Shown here in pieces: positions 24,901 to 38,900 of a stretch of DNA of 64,000 nt. The position numbers and the translations under genes are program-made. The stretch covers positions 31,038,139 to 31,102,138 of the forward strand of contig CM059563.1 of assembly GCA_030386875.1 (NCBI GenBank), read 5' to 3'. A model generated the notes under the pieces. It was given only the letters and a program-made list of their open reading frames with translations, did no database searches and was not told where the DNA came from. This DNA comes from Morinoia aosen (taxonomy: Eukaryota > Arthropoda > Malacostraca > Amphipoda > Talitridae). Every line of letters starts with the position of its first letter. The stretch's first letter is position 1.

Positions 24901-27900
24901 TTACGAAAATTTGCATTAATATTTTGTACAAAAGAAATAAAGGTAGCTAATTCTTTTGGCTTCAAATGCCTTTTTTATTGTACTTAGAAAAAGAGAGAGT
25001 TTCTTCAAGGAAATCGATAAGAAAGAAATACGCAGCAAAACTCCAATATTTTTCAGCCATTTCTCGAGGCAAAACTCAAGTCTGCCTCTCGTCGGAGGTT
25101 GCAAACGCAACCCGAGAAGGAACTCGCCCCTCGCTTCCACGTTTCTAACTCCCAGGAATGTCCATCAAAGAGAGCTATTTTCCTTTAGTTTAGCAGCCGT
25201 TTTTCTCGGCAGTGCCATCTTCTGCTCTTTAATGAGTTCAGTAATGCTTCTGTTGACTCATAGCGCACATCCTCTGCTCCCAAACCTGTCATGGGGAAGG
25301 TTTAGCCTAAAATATTGTAATGAGAAAATATCGCCTAACCTAGTCAAGCGTTCCTTTTGGTTATCAGGTCTGTTTCTTTTGCACTTGCGCCGCTCACTTA
25401 TTCTCGTCATGCTTGTATAGTTGTGCATTTCCCATGCGCACTGATTTTGAGTATTCTGTTCAGTTTTTATGACTGAACTTGTCCCTTTTACTCCTAGTCA
25501 TATTTTCTGATAAACTGAGCCGCTTTTTCTTCAGTTTCAATTCCTTCAATGGTGAGCCTCTGCAACTTGTGGCTGAAGTTTTTCTCCCTCGGTTTGCGGT
25601 GGCGGCGATCGCGGAGTTCTAGTAATTTTCTGCTCGAAACAGGGCAGCAATGCTCTCACATTTGTTCCAGATGAGCTACCATGCATCCGTCAAATTTACT
25701 ATGTCTTCCAGCCCGCGTATTTTTAGTTGTGTTAATTTGTACAGTAAATTAGTTGGACTCGTGCGGGTCATTTGTCACTAAAGCGACGACAGCTGGCGCC
25801 AGCCTCCAAAAACTCGAAGAAATGCGCAGGTTTCTTTGTCTGCCATCGGACAACGGTCGCTTTTATATTGAATGGATCCTGAGGCCTTGAAGCAACTCCT
25901 TGGGCTCCTTGTAGACAAATGCGTAGCCTCCTAAAAAATTTCCATGTCCCAGTTTCTGCTTTTTCCAAAACTCTCAATCTCTGGAATGCCTTTCTTCAGT
26001 GACCGATGCTTGAAACTGTGACCCATATTCTTGAATTGGTGATCACAAGAGATTTATTGACCTAGTTCAAATATTGTCCCATACAATCGTCTTTTCATCA
26101 GTAGCAGCCAATGGTGACGTCCAGTTAGTATTTGATAAGTTTGATTCTCGTGCAAAATTTGTAACAACAAAACAATGCGATTAGCTCATTTTGGCGTCGC
26201 CTCAATGTCCTAACCAGGCGATGGCAACAGGAGTTGGTGGGGAGATGGTGCTGTGCTGTTGTCTACGTCACAAAATCGTTTAATCGACGATTAACACCGA
26301 AGTAATTAGGAAACGACTATTGCAATAATGCGGATAAGTTGGGTGAATTTTAAAATTACTCGTGTTAGCAGAAATCTTCCGATTACGTCAGGCTTGCGAG
26401 TTGTGGTCTACATCGACTCTAAGAAGGGACGGATATTTGCCATGAAAAAACATGAAGCAACTTCATCATTGTATTCACTCACTTGAGTAGAAGTTCTTCC
26501 GCTGGAAATAATGTGTTCGTTTGCTCGGTTTTACGGTCTCATAAAAGAGTGCTCTTCTTCAGTAGTTGTGTGATGAATGAGCCTCCTTCTCTCAATATCC
26601 ATTGGATTTATTTTGCTCCTTGATTGGTTTGTTCAGGTCTACAAAAATTAATCATTCGCGTTTTGCTTCGTCCGTTTATTTCTTCTCTTGGTTTTGTGAT
26701 CGTTTTTTTGGAATCGTGGAAACATCGTTCTCTGATCACACTTTTTAAGGCCGCTAAAAATTGTTCGATGGCGCTGCTCGTAATGAGGCCTTATTTTCTT
26801 ACAATTTTTGGATCGCTCTCGTGTCTTTTTCGTCCGTCCGAATCGAAAAGGACACGAGCAAAGGTGCTCTTGAAAAGTTGCTCTACTTCTCCTCGGTGGC
26901 AGGCTGATATTGTTTGATATTTCGGACGCATATTTGTTTGGAGCGCTCTAGTTAATCCAGCAGCCTCGGTACGCTAGATTTCAGGCGCTTAGAGCAAGTG
27001 ATCGCTTAACATTCGCCTTCTCTTGTTAGAATAAAACTCTGGCATTTGGATTGAGCTCCTAAATGGCCTTGCATTAGAGTTTAGTGCACAATTGATAATT
27101 GTGTGTTTGCATGACTTGTTTCTCACTCATTTATTATATTATCATAAAATAATGTGTTGATCCGTGGTAGAAATTTCAAGATTAAAATTTTTGTAGGTTC
27201 TCTCATAATATTGAAGGTATCATTCAAAGTTGAAATTTAGACTCCTACCCAGTTGTGCATTACCTGAATCCAGTCGTTGGATTCAATAATCTTATAATAA
27301 TATTGATCTAACAATTTCCAAATCAAACATTCTGGTGACGCGCTACTCACAAAATTAACCAAAAATCTGTGATGAAATTTATTCGGCTGAGTAGCAACAA
27401 GTAAACGGCGTGTAAGAATGGAAATGAATTTAATGAAAAGTTAACAAAAGGTGGGGACGAACATATTTCACGTGCAAAATTGTCTCTTGCATGTGCAGAA
27501 AATAGCTCAACGAGCACAGCACGCAGCGCAGCACAGATACGCCGCTTGGTGCTCGTGGCGTGACGTCACGGGCACACCTCGGTAGAGAGAGCACAGCTAA
27601 GAAAGGCAACCACTTTATTCCAATAAAGGTGATGCAAAAGTCATCAGTTGTTCTTAAAATAAAAAGAGCGCTGAAGAGAAGTTTGTTTTGCTGAAGTCCC
27701 CTCATGAACTGCAATGTCTCAGAGTATGGAGACTATGTTTTGTTACGCTATTTATTTCTAATATTTACAGTTAAATTGATCCCGGTACGGGAACGAAAGA
27801 AAATTAATTACCTTACTTATACAGTAGAAAACGTAGCTTCAAGGCAAGGTTCGACGAAATCATTTTGCCCTGAATATTTCTTTTTGACAAAACTCACTCA

Positions 27901-30900
27901 CTGAATGTTCTCAATGAGAATGAAGGTAATTTTTACTTTAGATTTTATACTTGCAGTGAGTTTCTACCCTGTCTTCGCTTCATATAACTTTCTGGCAGTG
28001 ATGATATGATAGAGCGAAATTTTATTTTTCCTTCCTTCGGACCCCGCGTTCAAAAATCGTATTTCATCTTGAAGTCCCATTTTCCTATTGGTTAACTTCT
28101 GTTGAAATGCGTAGTACACGTCCGATTCCGGTAGATCTATTTTCCCTACATTTCAGGCAAGTGCACATCAAATAATTTTAAATGCCACTCTTTCCGCCTG
28201 GTGTTTCTAGGGAAATTCCTGCCGGCTCAGATTCTATATGATGCCTTTGAGTCCTTGTGATGGCTTCGAGTTCAGCCCTTGATCACTGGGCGCGTCGACT
28301 GTCTTGTGCAGCCTGCAAAATCCTCTTTGGAAATGCATTAGTCTGCCTCTTGACGGAGCCTTCCGTGTGTTTACGGTTAGCGGCCGTCGACGACTGCAGC
28401 GCTTCCCAGGGATGTTCGGCGCCAAGCCTTGCCCTCGCCTCAGAAATGCACAAATCTGAGTGTTATGGGGCTGGGTACGGCACGTTCGAGGCGTCTTGCA
28501 TCCATGCGGCCATTCCAGATGATCTTCAAAGCCTCGTTCGTTCACTTCTGCCCGTGTGGGTCGTGCTGGAGTTTGCTCTTATAAACCTTGGTTTAATATA
28601 ATTCAACACATAATGTAGAGAAAATGTATTCGAAGTTATTAAAATATCTTTGTGTAGTTTTATATTTATTCTTTTTGTTGTTTCTCACTGATAGTTAAAC
28701 TTCCATTCAATGTTAAAAGCGCGCTTCTGCAATTTTTACTGTACTTCCTGGAAAATTATTTACATTTATTCTACAGAAAGAATAATTTACTCACCAGATT
28801 TTGTTACACTTTACTCACTTTTATTTATGAGTCTGATTACTAAACCAAGATAAGACCTCGGTGCATCTCAGTGCAATCAAAACAATTAATGATTTAGAGA
28901 ATTGCCCACTCTCGTAAACTTTTAAATTTCAGTTTTTTTATTAAATGTCTGAGTAAGTAAGTATTTACGACTCACTAATGTACCGTTAGTTTTGAGATGA
29001 AGGCAAGGCCCGTACCGCCTCTCGCACGAGCCTCGCAGTGGCACGGAGCTGCCTCGCCTCTCCACGCGCACACAAAGAATTATTTTAGCCTGGTATCCCC
29101 ATTATTCCGTCAAACTTGAGAAGTTGTGTTGTAAATAACTGAACTCAACAAGGCTCAATACCTTACGCTGAAGGAGGCTCAGCGTCGTCTTCTTTGGCGA
29201 GTAATTGGGCACCGCCACAGAAGCTCTCAGCGCGCTCTCAGCGTCGCCTTTGAAGGCGTCCTGTGCTGCAGATGCTCTCTAATTAATCGCATCAAACGTG
29301 CCTGAATGTATCCTCCATCAACAACACCATGCCACAATACCTTCTTGCTTCACTCTGTAATTACGCCATCTTTTGTGATCCTCGAAACCAGACGCAATTT
29401 TCTCATCGATCATCCAATTTCCCTCGGAATGTTTAACATTAACGTCAGTCTCAAGTGTGATACAAGACTCCAGACGTAATTTTCTAATCGAGCTTAAAAG
29501 TGCTCGTGTAATTAACGTCGGTTTGAGTGAACTATGACGTGGTAAAAACATTCTTTACTCTTTTTCGCAAGCACTAGATGATTTTAATGAAACATTTTGC
29601 ATCTGAAACAAATTTTAACCCTAATCAATTCTAATTCTGGATCTGCTCTGCTCTGCCTCAGCTTCCATTTTGTTATACTCGGAAGCCACATGTTCTCACA
29701 ACATTATTGAGCATAGCACCGGTGTGTTCCTAGTTATATTTATACGTAAAATACATCACTTTCCGTTGCCAAGCAAAAGTCAAATTTCTTTGTTCTTTTA
29801 TAAATCTTTGGAGAGTCTTCAGATTCTTATTTCTTTCTTCAGGACTGTCACACAAATGCACTTCTATTGGCTGAGCCGGAGTACTAGCTGCTGTCAGCAA
29901 CCTCAGCCATGGTTGAGGTCCAAATTATTTCTCAGATTCCTAAAAGAAGTGCGCTGGAGCTGCAGCTCTGTTGTGCTCGTCTACATCTCTGCAAGCTGAC
30001 AAAAGCAGCGCCAAGTTCGGCGTTATTACGGGCGCACTTAAACGTCGGCTGCATTCTCACGTCGGTGACGAAGATCGCTCTTGTTGAACACGTTACGGTG
30101 TCTGCGCGTGGCACAATAGGCTCGGTTGAGTTGAAAATAACAGAATTGAAAAGCCGTCTTTACTGCTGAATTACATTTTTATCATTTCTAAGAAGCGGAA
30201 AAAATATAATTGCACGATAACATTTTAACTTGCACACCTTAGTCTAGTTTTAGTAAAGGTAGTGAAGTAACTGAAATGCTATTAATTGATACTGATAGGT
30301 AATTAGCAATTTGCCTAGTAGCACACATAAGTACCAATACGCATTAACATTTTCAAGGAGGATCAAGAACATGAAGACAATTGTACATGGCAATACGACT
30401 CAGAATTCCTACGAAAACTGTGCGCGAAAATGAGAGGCCATGTCTCATGGAAGTGTGCTGAAAGGTTATTCTTCTTCTTCTTCATGTGAATTTTAACTAA
30501 TGTTGCGTAAGCGATACCTGGAAAACGCATGTATGAGTTGTAAAAATATGCAGGTGAGCTTATGTTGGTTGACACCTATAATTGTGCATGCATATACACG
30601 TGTGTGTTTGTGTGTACTCATTCTGGATTGTGTGTAGAATTATCAGCTCTTGTAAATTTCCAGTGTTATCACAGTATAGAGTTACCGAATACAGCAAGAA
30701 AACTTGTGTACATTCCTTCAAATATAACGGTGAAAGCTGCCGTCATAAAATATTACTGAAGAGCAGCTGAGATTCAAGCGATGGATGTCACTAGAACGTT
30801 CTTGTGTTGAGCGCGTATCGGCATTGCACATCTCCGGGCGTGGTTCTGGTACCCTGGACCGCATTTAATGTCTGCAAAAAGCGGGCGACCTGCGAACCAA
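21933..30900. other. Long intergenic stretch, no gene recognised
   Basis: About 9 kb of AT-rich DNA. The longest frame is 154 codons at 24,956-25,420 (plus), with one membrane-like segment (LAAVFLGSAIFCSLMSSVML) but no family match and a long antisense frame over part of it. Overlapping 103- and 114-codon frames on opposite strands at 28,234-28,601 fall in a GC-richer patch and are also unrecognised. A B-box-like string is present on the minus strand near 24,850 without a matching A box. Confidence 0.35.
27559..27570. promoter_or_regulatory. Perfect 12-bp palindrome containing a CRE
   Basis: CGTGACGTCACG is a perfect palindrome containing the full cAMP-response element TGACGTCA, in a locally CpG-rich stretch. 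CREB/ATF-type bZIP factors bind this octamer in animals. No linked gene is visible, so function is inference. Confidence 0.3.
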
Positions 30901-31075
30901 AGAGGTCGGCGCCTGCGCTGCCACGTCGGGGTTACCTGCACTTGAAGACTCGCATTCCATTTCTCGCTTAGGTCTGGTCCCCGCACCGGGCCCGTCCTCG
31001 CCTGCCCTGACTGGCCCGGCACCCCTGACGGGGCCGCGACGCACGCGCCCCGGCCGACCCAAGGCGCTCTAACAA
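30901..31075. promoter_or_regulatory. GC- and CpG-rich patch
   Basis: A sharply bounded stretch of high GC with many CpG dinucleotides, including GACGGGGCCGCGACGCACGC, inside DNA that is otherwise AT-rich. It is open in two overlapping minus-strand frames (82 and 65 codons), giving Gly/Arg/Pro-rich peptides that look like by-products of composition. A CpG-rich promoter or an inserted fragment are both possible. Confidence 0.25.
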
Positions 31076-34000
31076 ACGACCTCTCAAACGGCCCTCGGTC
31101 GATGGACTATCAATATCCGCTTCGGCTGCTGCCAAGAAAAATGCTTGTTATATCTGATGGTAGACCGCAGGCCACCTCACTGAATCCCACAAGCGGCTTC
31201 CGTTAAGTTTCTCCCTGGAATGTCATCTGGTCCTTAAGTTATTAGGCGCCACAGTTGGCTCTAGCTTTCCAATCCTTCGTACATGCGAGTTCGTCTACTT
31301 TTTTGTCATTGAGCGCATTATTCTAAATTTGAGTCTGTCGTGTTTGCTGAGTTTCAGTATTCGTTTAGCTGATTATACGACCTTCTTTTCTTTCGTAAGC
31401 AATCATCAACCTTGTGACCTCAGATCTTTCTTACTTTTCTGGAAAATCTTTTCTATCATTGAGTTATGAAGAAATAATTTCTAGAGTCAGATTATCGATC
31501 GAAAAACTTGAAACGCTTATTTTCCTCATTTGAATTCACGGTTCGAAATATTCTCGTCTTGTTCAAATAATATTCCTTTTCGTTGCGAGGATTAAATAAA
31601 GCTTTAACTGGCACTACCCAAAAAATGAAATATATTTGCAATTATACAGATCAATATAATAAATTCAATGAACAAGTAACGTGAAAGTTGGCTCTGAGTA
31701 AAAGCAAGGCAAATGGTGAGCGAATGCCGAACGTTTGGTAATCGAATCTTAAGCGTAGGGGAAGCGAATGATCAGAGTGGCCCAATAATATCATTCAAAA
31801 GCCACTCTTTTTATGTACATATAATCAGTTATTTTTAGCGTTACAAAATAACGTTGGTAGCTTTATCTATTCGAGCAATTATCTCTCACTTTTCTCTCCA
31901 TTCTCTGTGTCTTCTTTTCTTAAACAAACGGTTAACAAAACACTATAAATTCGACATTGATGAGAAATTGGCTGTATGAGAAATTCATCCACCGAACACA
32001 ATACATGCACCTAAAGGGGTCGGAATACAGGTAACTGGACACAGAACAAGTTATCAGAAACGCTCAACTTTGAGGCGGAATGACGCGGTCGGTAGACAAG
32101 CTTTCGTGGTGAAGAATTTTCCATGGCATTCATGACCGACGTAAGTCGTCACAGGACACCGAAAGTCACAATGACTAAGAATGATCGTTGTGGTTGGATG
32201 ATGTGACCTTCTCTTAGTGAAATTCAAGGCATATATGCTTCATTGATTAAGCGCTCGCAGCCGTAGAGGCTGGAGAAGCTATGAGCTAGGAGAAGAATCT
32301 AGGAGAAGCTATCGCAGGCATCCCAGCTGGCATCTCCAGCGAGGGAAGCAGGCCGCCGCTTCTCAGTGTGTCTGGGTCAAAATCCAAACGACTCTTTGTG
32401 AAAATAAATTGTGAAATTTCTAATGGAAAATCTTTCTAAGTTAATCAAAAAATTTGTAAAGGAATTCTACGAATAATCTTTACAAGGAAACGCAATTTTT
32501 AACTTATTATTTTTTTTTTAAATGAGATTTAAATATTGATCGAGATTCGGAGCACCTTCTGATGGTGTATCGATGCTGACCTATGGCAATGGATTAACGT
32601 GTAGAAGTTTAGAGAGCAAAGCTTTACCGATGCTTCAAGGTCCCCACTGACGGTAGAATTTCTTGTACTTTCAGCCCGATTATTTTGAAACTTAATTATG
32701 GAATGACGTGCTGGCCAGTCACATCTCCATGTTCCTAGCGTAATTTTGGATTGCAGATCGTTGATAGTTATGAGTAACCATAACAAATCTAACCATTCAT
32801 TTTAATGAATTCTTCTTTGAAATCGATAGTTAAGTGAAATATATATACGTGTTTCCAATAAATTCGAGCTCGTTCAGACTTCATTGGTCGCATCTATTCC
32901 AATATACATAAATTTTAAAATGACGATACCTTCCGCCTTACTCATCAATGAACCTTCTTTCTAAATTCAATCAGTTTCTCATGTGTTCTGAATTTTTACT
33001 CAATTTTTAGCGTGTTAAATACAACCATGACAGCTGAAATTTAGTTCTGTACCTAAATTCCAGTGCTTGTCTATCATAGATGTACCAATCATTTTTTAAC
33101 CATTAGTTCATTTATATCGTTCAATTAGGTTGCTTCTTGAGAAGCATTGAATTCCTTGTCATCCGCCATGCTGCCCGACTCGCGTGCTGCGCGCGCCCGT
33201 CTCCACCGCCCATTTCGTATGCTGAACAAGTTGCCTAAATTGCGACTGCGGGCTAAATCAAGCAAGAAGAGCTGTCATCCCATTGCCGAATAACAAGACA
33301 GCGACTTTAACAACTTATTGAACTCTTCCCCTAACTTCGTTGATATGCAATTTTGCATTGGCCCGTCACGAGTTCCCGAATAAAAGAGGCCACGCTGACA
33401 CTGTGCGCTGATGTTGATGTTCCTCCAAGTCTCGGAATAATTTATGTCTAAGCTTGTCATTCAGTCTTTACTCAAGTCGCATTTTTCTGGTTTGGGTGCT
33501 CAATATTGCTCTCCTCGGTGCACTTCACGAGCACACACAACTCTTCAACGTGTCTTGTGTGGGAGGAAAATTGTTCCGCACATATTCTTTGAAAACAATT
33601 TTTGTGCGCATTGAAAGGCATTCGTTGTTAGGAAAATTATCATAAATCTCGTAAAATAATAACGTTTTTGTTCGCAGGAATTCTTTATTTTCTACAACAT
33701 TTTATTCCTTACGAGTTGTATATTCTGAATCTCTACGTCCTATCTAAAAACAATCAAAGTCCATGCTCCATTTGCGCTCTCTCGGAGTGAGTGCACGCTT
33801 GACGTCAGCGCAGAAGTGGACGGCTCCGCTGGTAATAACACACTGCCATTTATTCTGGCAGTGCGCTCAGCTTATGTGAGGCGCAAAAGGATTCTCAGTT
33901 CAGCTTCATTTTTAATGAATTATTTTACGAATGAGAAAGACCTCTTGTCGTGAAAGTTTCTTCTTCATTTAAATCTCAAAATCTCACTTAGGAATTGAAA

Positions 34001-35149
34001 TTCGTAAGGAATTAATTGTGAGAAAATGACAGTGCTTCATAAAATGTGTCTTGAGTAGCCATTTAAAATTACTCTTCCTCTAAATTTATTTGAGGTAATT
34101 GCGCGAGGCAGTTTCTCTTCAGATATCTTCGCATTATTTCAACAAATTGTTTTCAATTTACTGGAATACACTTTTCCAAATTTCGAAAGAATGTAATGTA
34201 AAATATCTAGCTAACAACCTAGATTCCAAGTAGTCTGCCCACGTGCAACTGTACGAGTCTGTTCTACGATACGTCCAAAGCTATATGCAAAGGTTATATT
34301 GGAAGGGGAAATGGAAACTATCGGTGGCAAATAGCTAATGTATGAGACCACCTTATCAAAAACACTACGAATAATTCTCTTGAAATGACAAGGCACAGAT
34401 TCGATGTTGTGTTATTCGTAAAAAAAATAATTTTTAGCTCCCCAGTGCCAGACTGCGAATAATTTATTTTATGTATCAAATGGTTTTCTGTGTATCAAAT
34501 ATATAAATTGATTATCCAAATGGGCAAAAATAAGTTACTTTATGTTACTTAAAGAGCTGCAATAACCAAAATAATTTCTGTAAAGGTTTCACCCACTGTA
34601 ATTACACGGTGATAAATCGTGACCTACGAATAGTTAAGAAAGCCATCGAAAATAAACGTTTTACCGGTATAATTAGAAACTACATCAATAAAAGTAAGAT
34701 GTATTCCATAGATATGAGAATAATTGCAATGGTCGATAAGAAAATGCCTCTGTGAAGCAGGAAAGCTATGTTTGACGCTGCTGGCGTTGGTGGAGTTTGC
34801 CGTCCGACTCTTAGTGCTGCTCTACAGAAGCAGGGAGAACTTGCCAAATCAAGGCTAGACAACTAATAAAGCTGTGGAATGAAGCGAAAAGAGCTTCATG
34901 TGCCAGAAAATCTCTATGGACGAGTGTTGCACTTCGCTAGACAAACTATACCACCGGTCGAAAGGTTCGATTGTTCATCACAGATCTTTGTCAGTGAAAC
35001 TCAGGCGACAGCAGGAGAAATATGAGATGTGTTCTGAGCAGAAACTGTAAGGGAGAAGCTGGTTGGGCTGTTTAGAGTACCAGTGGGAGTTAGATTGAGT
35101 TAGCACGCATTCATCGAATTATTGACGATCAACTTCCTCTCATGGAAGT
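31076..35149. other. Intergenic, nothing firmly recognised
   Basis: AT-rich DNA. The interval 33,170-33,230 is GC-rich and a CRE octamer lies at 33,800. The part from about 34,760 to 35,150 has more balanced composition and may be the decayed upstream part of the Tc1-like element that follows, but I could not align motifs there. Confidence 0.35.
33800..33807. promoter_or_regulatory. CRE octamer TGACGTCA
   Basis: A full TGACGTCA palindrome in a locally GC-richer stretch. It is one of two consensus CREs noted in the window. No gene start can be tied to it. Confidence 0.22.
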
Positions 35150-35338
35150 ACTGATCACAGAGTAGGTCATTCAAGTGAAAATGTTTTATTTTGTATATGA
35201 TAATGCACGTGCTCATTTTCAAGGCTCACGAGGGAATTTTTAGCCTCAAAGTATACTAAAAAGGATCGTTTTAGGAAATTGTTTTCTTTGTTTTGTGACT
35301 TCAACTGTATTGAAGACTTGTCGAATAGGATCAGTTAA
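35150..35338 (+). mobile_element. Tc1-like transposase relic, C-terminal catalytic region
   Basis: VKMFYFVYDNARAHFQG at about 35,175-35,225 matches the second-acid block of Tc1-type transposases (usually DNARPH). Shifted by one frame, REFLASKY and then CDFNCIEDLSNRIS follow and end at a TAA (35336-35338). These correspond to the xREFL helix and the SPDLNPIEHLWDxI block, with SPDLNP eroded to CDFNC and the catalytic Glu retained in CIED. A frameshift between 35,216 and 35,235 and an in-frame stop in the first frame show that it is inactive. It belongs to a different branch from the remnant at 7,260. No terminal repeats were found. Confidence 0.5.
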
Positions 35339-35997
35339 CGTATATCAAGTTAAAAAGAATTTATATGTAAAGAATGTATGACAATCACTTGCGACAACTT
35401 AGATCCGTTTGTTTTTCCAGACTCACTCTCTTCAAAACTCCACCCCCTCCACTGTGATGGTAATTGAGAAAAAAGTAATTCTATTAACAGATAAATTATG
35501 TCTAAATTAAATAAATGGGTGCTGTCCACCATGTTAATGTTCTATTTTATCACAATAATTATTTTATTGAACTTTTGTTACCCTCTACCAAGAAAACTGG
35601 GCGGCATAATACGATTAGCTCCGGATCCTCCAAAGTCAGCTTTTTGTTGTAAATAAGAAGACATGAAATCTGCACTTGCGTCATTTTGAGATAGCGACAC
35701 TCATTCCTGAAATATCAGCTGTAAGCGGCCAATGGTGTTCATTGCCTGTCTGCTAGGTGTAGTTTAATTGACTGGTGTGAGGATGTACGTAGTTTCTTCA
35801 AATAATTTTCAGCATCATTTCGCATAATACCTTTAACTGCGCTTTCAGTTCCCTGTTAACCGTTATTCCTCCGTCCTGACGCAACATACATTGCCTATTT
35901 AGTTAGCGTGCAACAATCATTAATTGGTTTTTAAGAGCAGGATTACTTGATGACAAGTGATCCAGTAGGGTGAAGAGATTGATTTTCCTTTGGAAAA
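35339..35997. other. Intergenic, nothing recognised
   Basis: AT-rich DNA between the Tc1-like relic and the satellite array. No feature supported. Confidence 0.4.
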
Positions 35998-38900
35998 CTT
36001 TTGTACGTCTCATACCTGGTAAATCTTTTGTACGTCTCATACCTGTTAAATCTTTTGTACGTCTCATACCTGTTAAATCTTTTGTACGTCTCATACCTGT
36101 TAAATCTTTTGTACGTCTCATACCTGTTGAATCTTTTGTACGTCTCATACCTGTTAAATCACAACTTTCAAATCTTTTGTGCGTCTCATACCTGTTAAAT
36201 CTTTTGTACGTCTCATACCTGTCAAATCTTTTGTACGTCTCATACCTGTTAAATCTTTTGTACGTCTCATACCTGTCAAATCTTTTGTACGTCTCATACC
36301 TGTTAAATCTTTTGTACGTCTCATACCTGTTAAATCACAACTTTCAAATCTTTTGTACGTCTCACACCTGTTAAATCTTTTGTACGTCTCATACCTGTTA
36401 AATCTTTTGTACGTCTCATACCTGTCAAATCTTTTGTACGTCTCATACCTGTTAAATCTTTTGTACGTCTCATACCTGTTAAATCTTTTGTACGTCTCAT
36501 ACCTGTTAAATCTTTTGTACGTCTCATACCTGTTAAATCACAACTTTCAAATCTTTTGTACGTCTCATACGTGTTAAATCACAACTTTCAAATCTTTTGT
36601 ACGTCTCATACCTGTTAAATCTTTTGTACGTCTCATACCTGTTAAATCACAACTTTCAAATCTTTTGTACGTCTCATACCTGTTAAATCACAACTTTCAA
36701 ACTTTTGTACGTCTCATACCTGTTAAATCTTTTGTACGTCTCATACCTGTTAAATCTTTTGTACGTCTCATACCTGTCAAATCTTTTGTACGTCTCATAC
36801 CTGTTAAATCTTTTGTACGTCTCATACCTGTTAAATCTTTTGTACGTCTCATACCTGTTGAATCTTTTGTACGTCTCATACCTGTTAAACTTTTGTACGT
36901 CTCATACCTGTTAAATCACAACTTTCAAATCTTTTGTACGTCTCATACCTGTTAAATCACAACTTTCAAACTTTTGTACGTCTCATACCTGTTAAATCTT
37001 TTGTACGTCTCATACCTGTTAAATCTTTTGTACGTCTCATACCTGTCAAATCTTTTGTACGTCTCATACCTGTTAAATCTTTTGTACGTCTCATACCTGT
37101 TAAATCTTTTGTACGTCTCATACCTGTTTAATCTTTTGTACGTCTCATACCTGTTAAATCACAACTTTCAAATCTTTTGTACGTCTCATATCTGTTAAAT
37201 CTTTTATACGTCTCATACCTGTTAAATCTTTTGTACGTCTCATACCTGTTAAATCACAACTTTCAAATCTTTTGTACGTCTCATACCTGTTAAATCTTTT
37301 GTACGTCTCATACCTGTTAAATCTTTTGTAGGTCTCATACCTGTTTAATCACAACTTTCAAATCTTTTGTACGTCTCATACCTGTTAAATCTTTTGTACG
37401 TCTCATACCTGTTAAATCTTTTGTAGGTCTCATACCTGTTTAATCACAACTTTCAAATCTTTTGTACGTCTCATACCTGTTAAATCTTTTGTACGTCTCA
37501 TACCTGTTAAATCACAACTTTCAAATCTTTTGTACGTCTCATACCTGTTAAATCTTTTGTACGTCTCATACCTGTTAAATCTTTTGTACGTCTCATACCT
37601 GTTGAATCTTTTGTACGTCTCATACCTGTTGAATCTTTTGTACGTCTCTTACCTGTTGAATCTTTTGAACGTCTCATACCTGTTAAATCTTTTGTACGTC
37701 TCATACCTGTTAAATCTTTTGTACGTCTCATACCTGTTAAATCACAACTTTCAAATCTTTTTTTCGTCTCATACCTGTTAAATCTTTTGTACGTCTCATA
37801 CCTGTTGACTCTTTTGTACGTCTCATACCTGTTGAATCTTTTGTACGTCTCATACCTGTTGACTCTTTTGTACGTCTCATACCTGTTGACTCTTTTGTAC
37901 GTCTCATACCTGTTGAATCTTTTGTACGTCTCATACCTGTTGACTCTTTTGTACGTCTCATACCTGTTGAATCTTTTGTACGTCTCATAGCTGTTGACTC
38001 TTTTGTACGTCTCATACCTGTTGACTCTTTTGTACGTCTCATACCTGTTGAATCTTTTGTACGTCTCATACCTGTTGACTCTTTTGTACGTCTCATACCT
38101 GTTGAATCTTTTGTACGTCTCATACCTGTTAAATCTTTTGTACGTCTCATACCTGTTGAATCTTTTGTACGTCTCATACCTGTGAAATCTTTTGTACGTC
38201 TCATACCTGTTAAATCACAACTTTCAAATCTTTTTTACGTCTCATACCTGTTAAATCTTTTGTACGTCTCATACCTGTTAAATCACAACTTTCAAATCTT
38301 TTGTACGTCTCATACCTGTTAAATCTTTTGTACGTCTCATACCTGTTAAATCTTTTGTACGTCTCATACCTGTTAAAACACAACTTTCAAATCTTTTGTA
38401 CGTCTCATACCTGTTAAATCTTTTGTACGTCTCATACCTATTAAATCACAACTTTCAAATCTTTTGTACGTCTCATACCTGTTAAATCTTTTGTACGTCT
38501 CATACCTATTAAATCCTTTGTACGTCTCATACCTGTTAAATCACAACTTTCAAATCTTTTGTACGTCTCATACCTGTTAAATCTTTTGTACGTCTCATAT
38601 CTGTTGAATCTTTTGTACGTCTCATACCTGTTGAATCTTTTGTACGTCTCATACCTGTTAAATCTTTTGTACGTCTCATACCTGTTGAATCTTTTGTACG
38701 TCTCACACCTGTTAAATCTTTTGTACGTCTCATACCTGTTAAATCACAACTTTCAAATCTTTTTTACGTCTCATACCTGTTAAATCTTTTGTACGTCTCA
38801 TACCTGTTGAATCTTTTGTACGTCTCATACCAGTTAAATCACAACTTTCAAATGTTTTGTACGTCTCATACCTGTTAAATCTTTAGTACGTCTCATACCT

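Noticed and set aside
24956-25420. 154-codon plus-strand frame with one hydrophobic segment
   Set aside because: No family match and a long antisense frame over part of it. One frame of this length is within reach of chance in 64 kb of six-frame sequence.
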